A program made the position numbers and the translations under genes. Below are positions 5,704-6,565 of a DNA stretch of 6,565 nt, one piece after another; within the stretch, counting starts at the first letter, position 1; every line of letters begins with the position of its first letter. Source of the stretch: CANHCC01 sp040381555 (GTDB lineage: Bacteria > Bacteroidota > Bacteroidia > J057 > RFSG01); the NCBI GenBank assembly GCA_040381555.1, contig JBEIHC010000143.1, positions 1 through 6,565 of the forward strand. Reading direction: 5' to 3'. The notes beneath the pieces are model-generated. The model was not told where the DNA came from, made no database searches, and worked only from the letters and a program-made list of their open reading frames with translations.

Positions 5704-5711
5704 CAAAGGTA
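5704..5711 (-). promoter_or_regulatory. Putative -7 promoter element of the glycan gene pair
   Basis: Read leftward this is TACCTTTG, an exact TAnnTTTG match, 57 bp upstream of the transferase ATG in a 138-bp divergent intergenic region. No convincing TTG was found at the expected -33 distance. A weaker rightward candidate, TAATTTTA at 5717-5724 (last base off consensus), could serve the divergent gene at 5786. The two would overlap in their upstream elements. Confidence 0.45.
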
Positions 5712-5785
5712 TTAATTAATTTTACGGAAAGGTCGATTCTGGATTTCCCTAGATTCAACCCTAAACCTTCTCTATTTCCCCTATC

Positions 5786-6565
5786 ATGAGTAAAAAGCAA
5801 ACTCATTCCACTCGTTCTCAATCTGAACTGCCCATAGCCTTATTACTGGGACTGGTTTCAGCCTTGGCCTATATCCCTGCCTTAAAAGGGGAATTTGTCT
5901 GGGATGATGAGCTCTATGTCAGTGGAAATCCCCTGATGGGCAATCTTTCCCTGGCCGGACTGAAAGCCATTTTCTCCACCTTCGTGTCGGGCAACTACCA
6001 TCCGCTCACCATTCTCAGCTTAGCCTTGGAGTATCCTTTCGCTGGGAAATCCACGTTTATTTTCCACCTCAGCAATCTTATTTTCCATGGGCTGAATACC
6101 CTCCTACTCTGGCTCTTATTGGTGGAAAAAATCAAACTCCCCAAGCATTCCGCCATTCTGATTTGCCTCCTATTTGGCATTCATCCCATGCACACAGAAT
6201 CGGTCGCCTGGATATCGGAACGCAAGGATGTGCTCTATGGATTCTTCTATCTATTAGGATTACACGCTGCACTCTCCGGGAAAACTACCCAATGGAGAAT
6301 GCTTATGATCCTCTGCTTTATTGCCTCTGCACTGAGTAAGGCCGTAGCGGTAACATTTCCCCTCGTATGGATGCTGGCCGAATACTACCGAAACCCAAGC
6401 CAATTGAAGCAAACCCTCAAAACCGAATCCCTTTGGCTGGGGCTTTTGTTCGTCCTATCCTTAGGAACGGGCATACTCGCTATTATCGCTCAGGATACCT
6501 CCATTCGAGATTATACCGTTTATTCTTTAGTAGATAATTTTTTTGTGGGATGTTATGCCCTTTTA
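5786..6565 (+). CDS. TMTC-like GT-C membrane glycosyltransferase, N-terminal part (cut by window end)
   Basis: An open frame of 260 codons runs from ATG 5786 to the window edge with no stop. An in-frame TAA at 5762 makes this the first usable ATG. The protein is a multi-pass membrane protein. A first transmembrane segment (about 15-33) is followed by a loop with FVWDDELYVSGNP (37-49), whose D40-D41 fits the GT-C acidic pair. Further marks are YHPLT (71-75), FHLSNLIFHGLN (93-104), the family signature IHPMHTESVAWISERKDV (132-149) and SKAVAVTFPL (184-193). These match the bacterial relatives of eukaryotic TMTC protein O-mannosyltransferases, which use a lipid-linked sugar at the outer face of the membrane and usually carry C-terminal TPR repeats. 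Those would lie beyond the window. The acceptor here is unknown, and annotation as a plain TPR protein would be common. It is divergent from the sugar-phosphate transferase, suggesting a shared glycan theme. Confidence 0.88.
   Translation, partial: MSKKQTHSTRSQSELPIALLLGLVSALAYIPALKGEFVWDDELYVSGNPLMGNLSLAGLKAIFSTFVSGNYHPLTILSLALEYPFAGKSTFIFHLSNLIFHGLNTLLLWLLLVEKIKLPKHSAILICLLFGIHPMHTESVAWISERKDVLYGFFYLLGLHAALSGKTTQWRMLMILCFIASALSKAVAVTFPLVWMLAEYYRNPSQLKQTLKTESLWLGLLFVLSLGTGILAIIAQDTSIRDYTVYSLVDNFFVGCYALL

Noticed and set aside
5995..6180. Leftward 61-codon open frame
   Set aside because: It lies wholly inside the GT-C coding sequence, whose frame shows strong family motifs across the same bases. 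The leftward product shows no recognisable feature.

Overview
The window looks like chromosomal DNA of a Bacteroidota (Cytophagia/Flavobacteriia-like) bacterium. The start codons lack clear Shine-Dalgarno sequences. Several genes are preceded by the Bacteroidota -7 promoter motif TAnnTTTG (TAATTTTG twice, TATCTTTG, TACCTTTG). The gene families also fit this phylum. Base composition is moderate and AT-leaning. The assignment is inference from these signals; no rRNA or other marker gene is present.

Layout from left to right. (1) Positions 1-65 hold a tandem array of a 16-bp unit built around a small palindrome, followed by a strong hairpin terminator. (2) A leftward pair of genes follows: a secreted single-domain rhodanese (974-1366), then a classical short-chain dehydrogenase/reductase (150-914). 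(3) A short divergent promoter region (about 1367-1439) separates them from two rightward tandem paralogues (1440-2375 and 2422-3342). Each paralogue has one N-terminal membrane anchor, a long coiled coil and a conserved C-terminal beta-rich domain of unknown function. They end at a strong terminator (3358-3393). (4) A second, diverged copy of the 16-bp palindromic repeat array (3402-3494) overlaps the 3' end of the next gene. (5) A leftward, translationally coupled pair encodes a WecA/MraY-type polyprenyl-phosphate sugar-1-phosphate transferase (4652-5647) and a WbuB-like GT4 glycosyltransferase (3468-4652). (6) A divergent rightward gene starts at 5786 and runs off the window end. It encodes the N-terminal half of a TMTC-like GT-C membrane glycosyltransferase.

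The right half is therefore a cell-surface glycan region. The transferase would load the first sugar on the lipid carrier, and the GT4 enzyme, made from the same message, would probably add a later sugar on the cytoplasmic side. The GT-C protein may glycosylate proteins on the periplasmic side; this last link is inference.

The most interesting items are the 16-bp repeat family and the duplicated anchored coiled-coil proteins. Repeat units in the second array differ by paired changes that keep the hairpin, show a 32-bp dimer organisation, and supply the last codons and the stop codon of the GT4 gene. No mobile element, CRISPR, RNA gene or defence system is visible. No intergenic stretch exceeds 300 bases.
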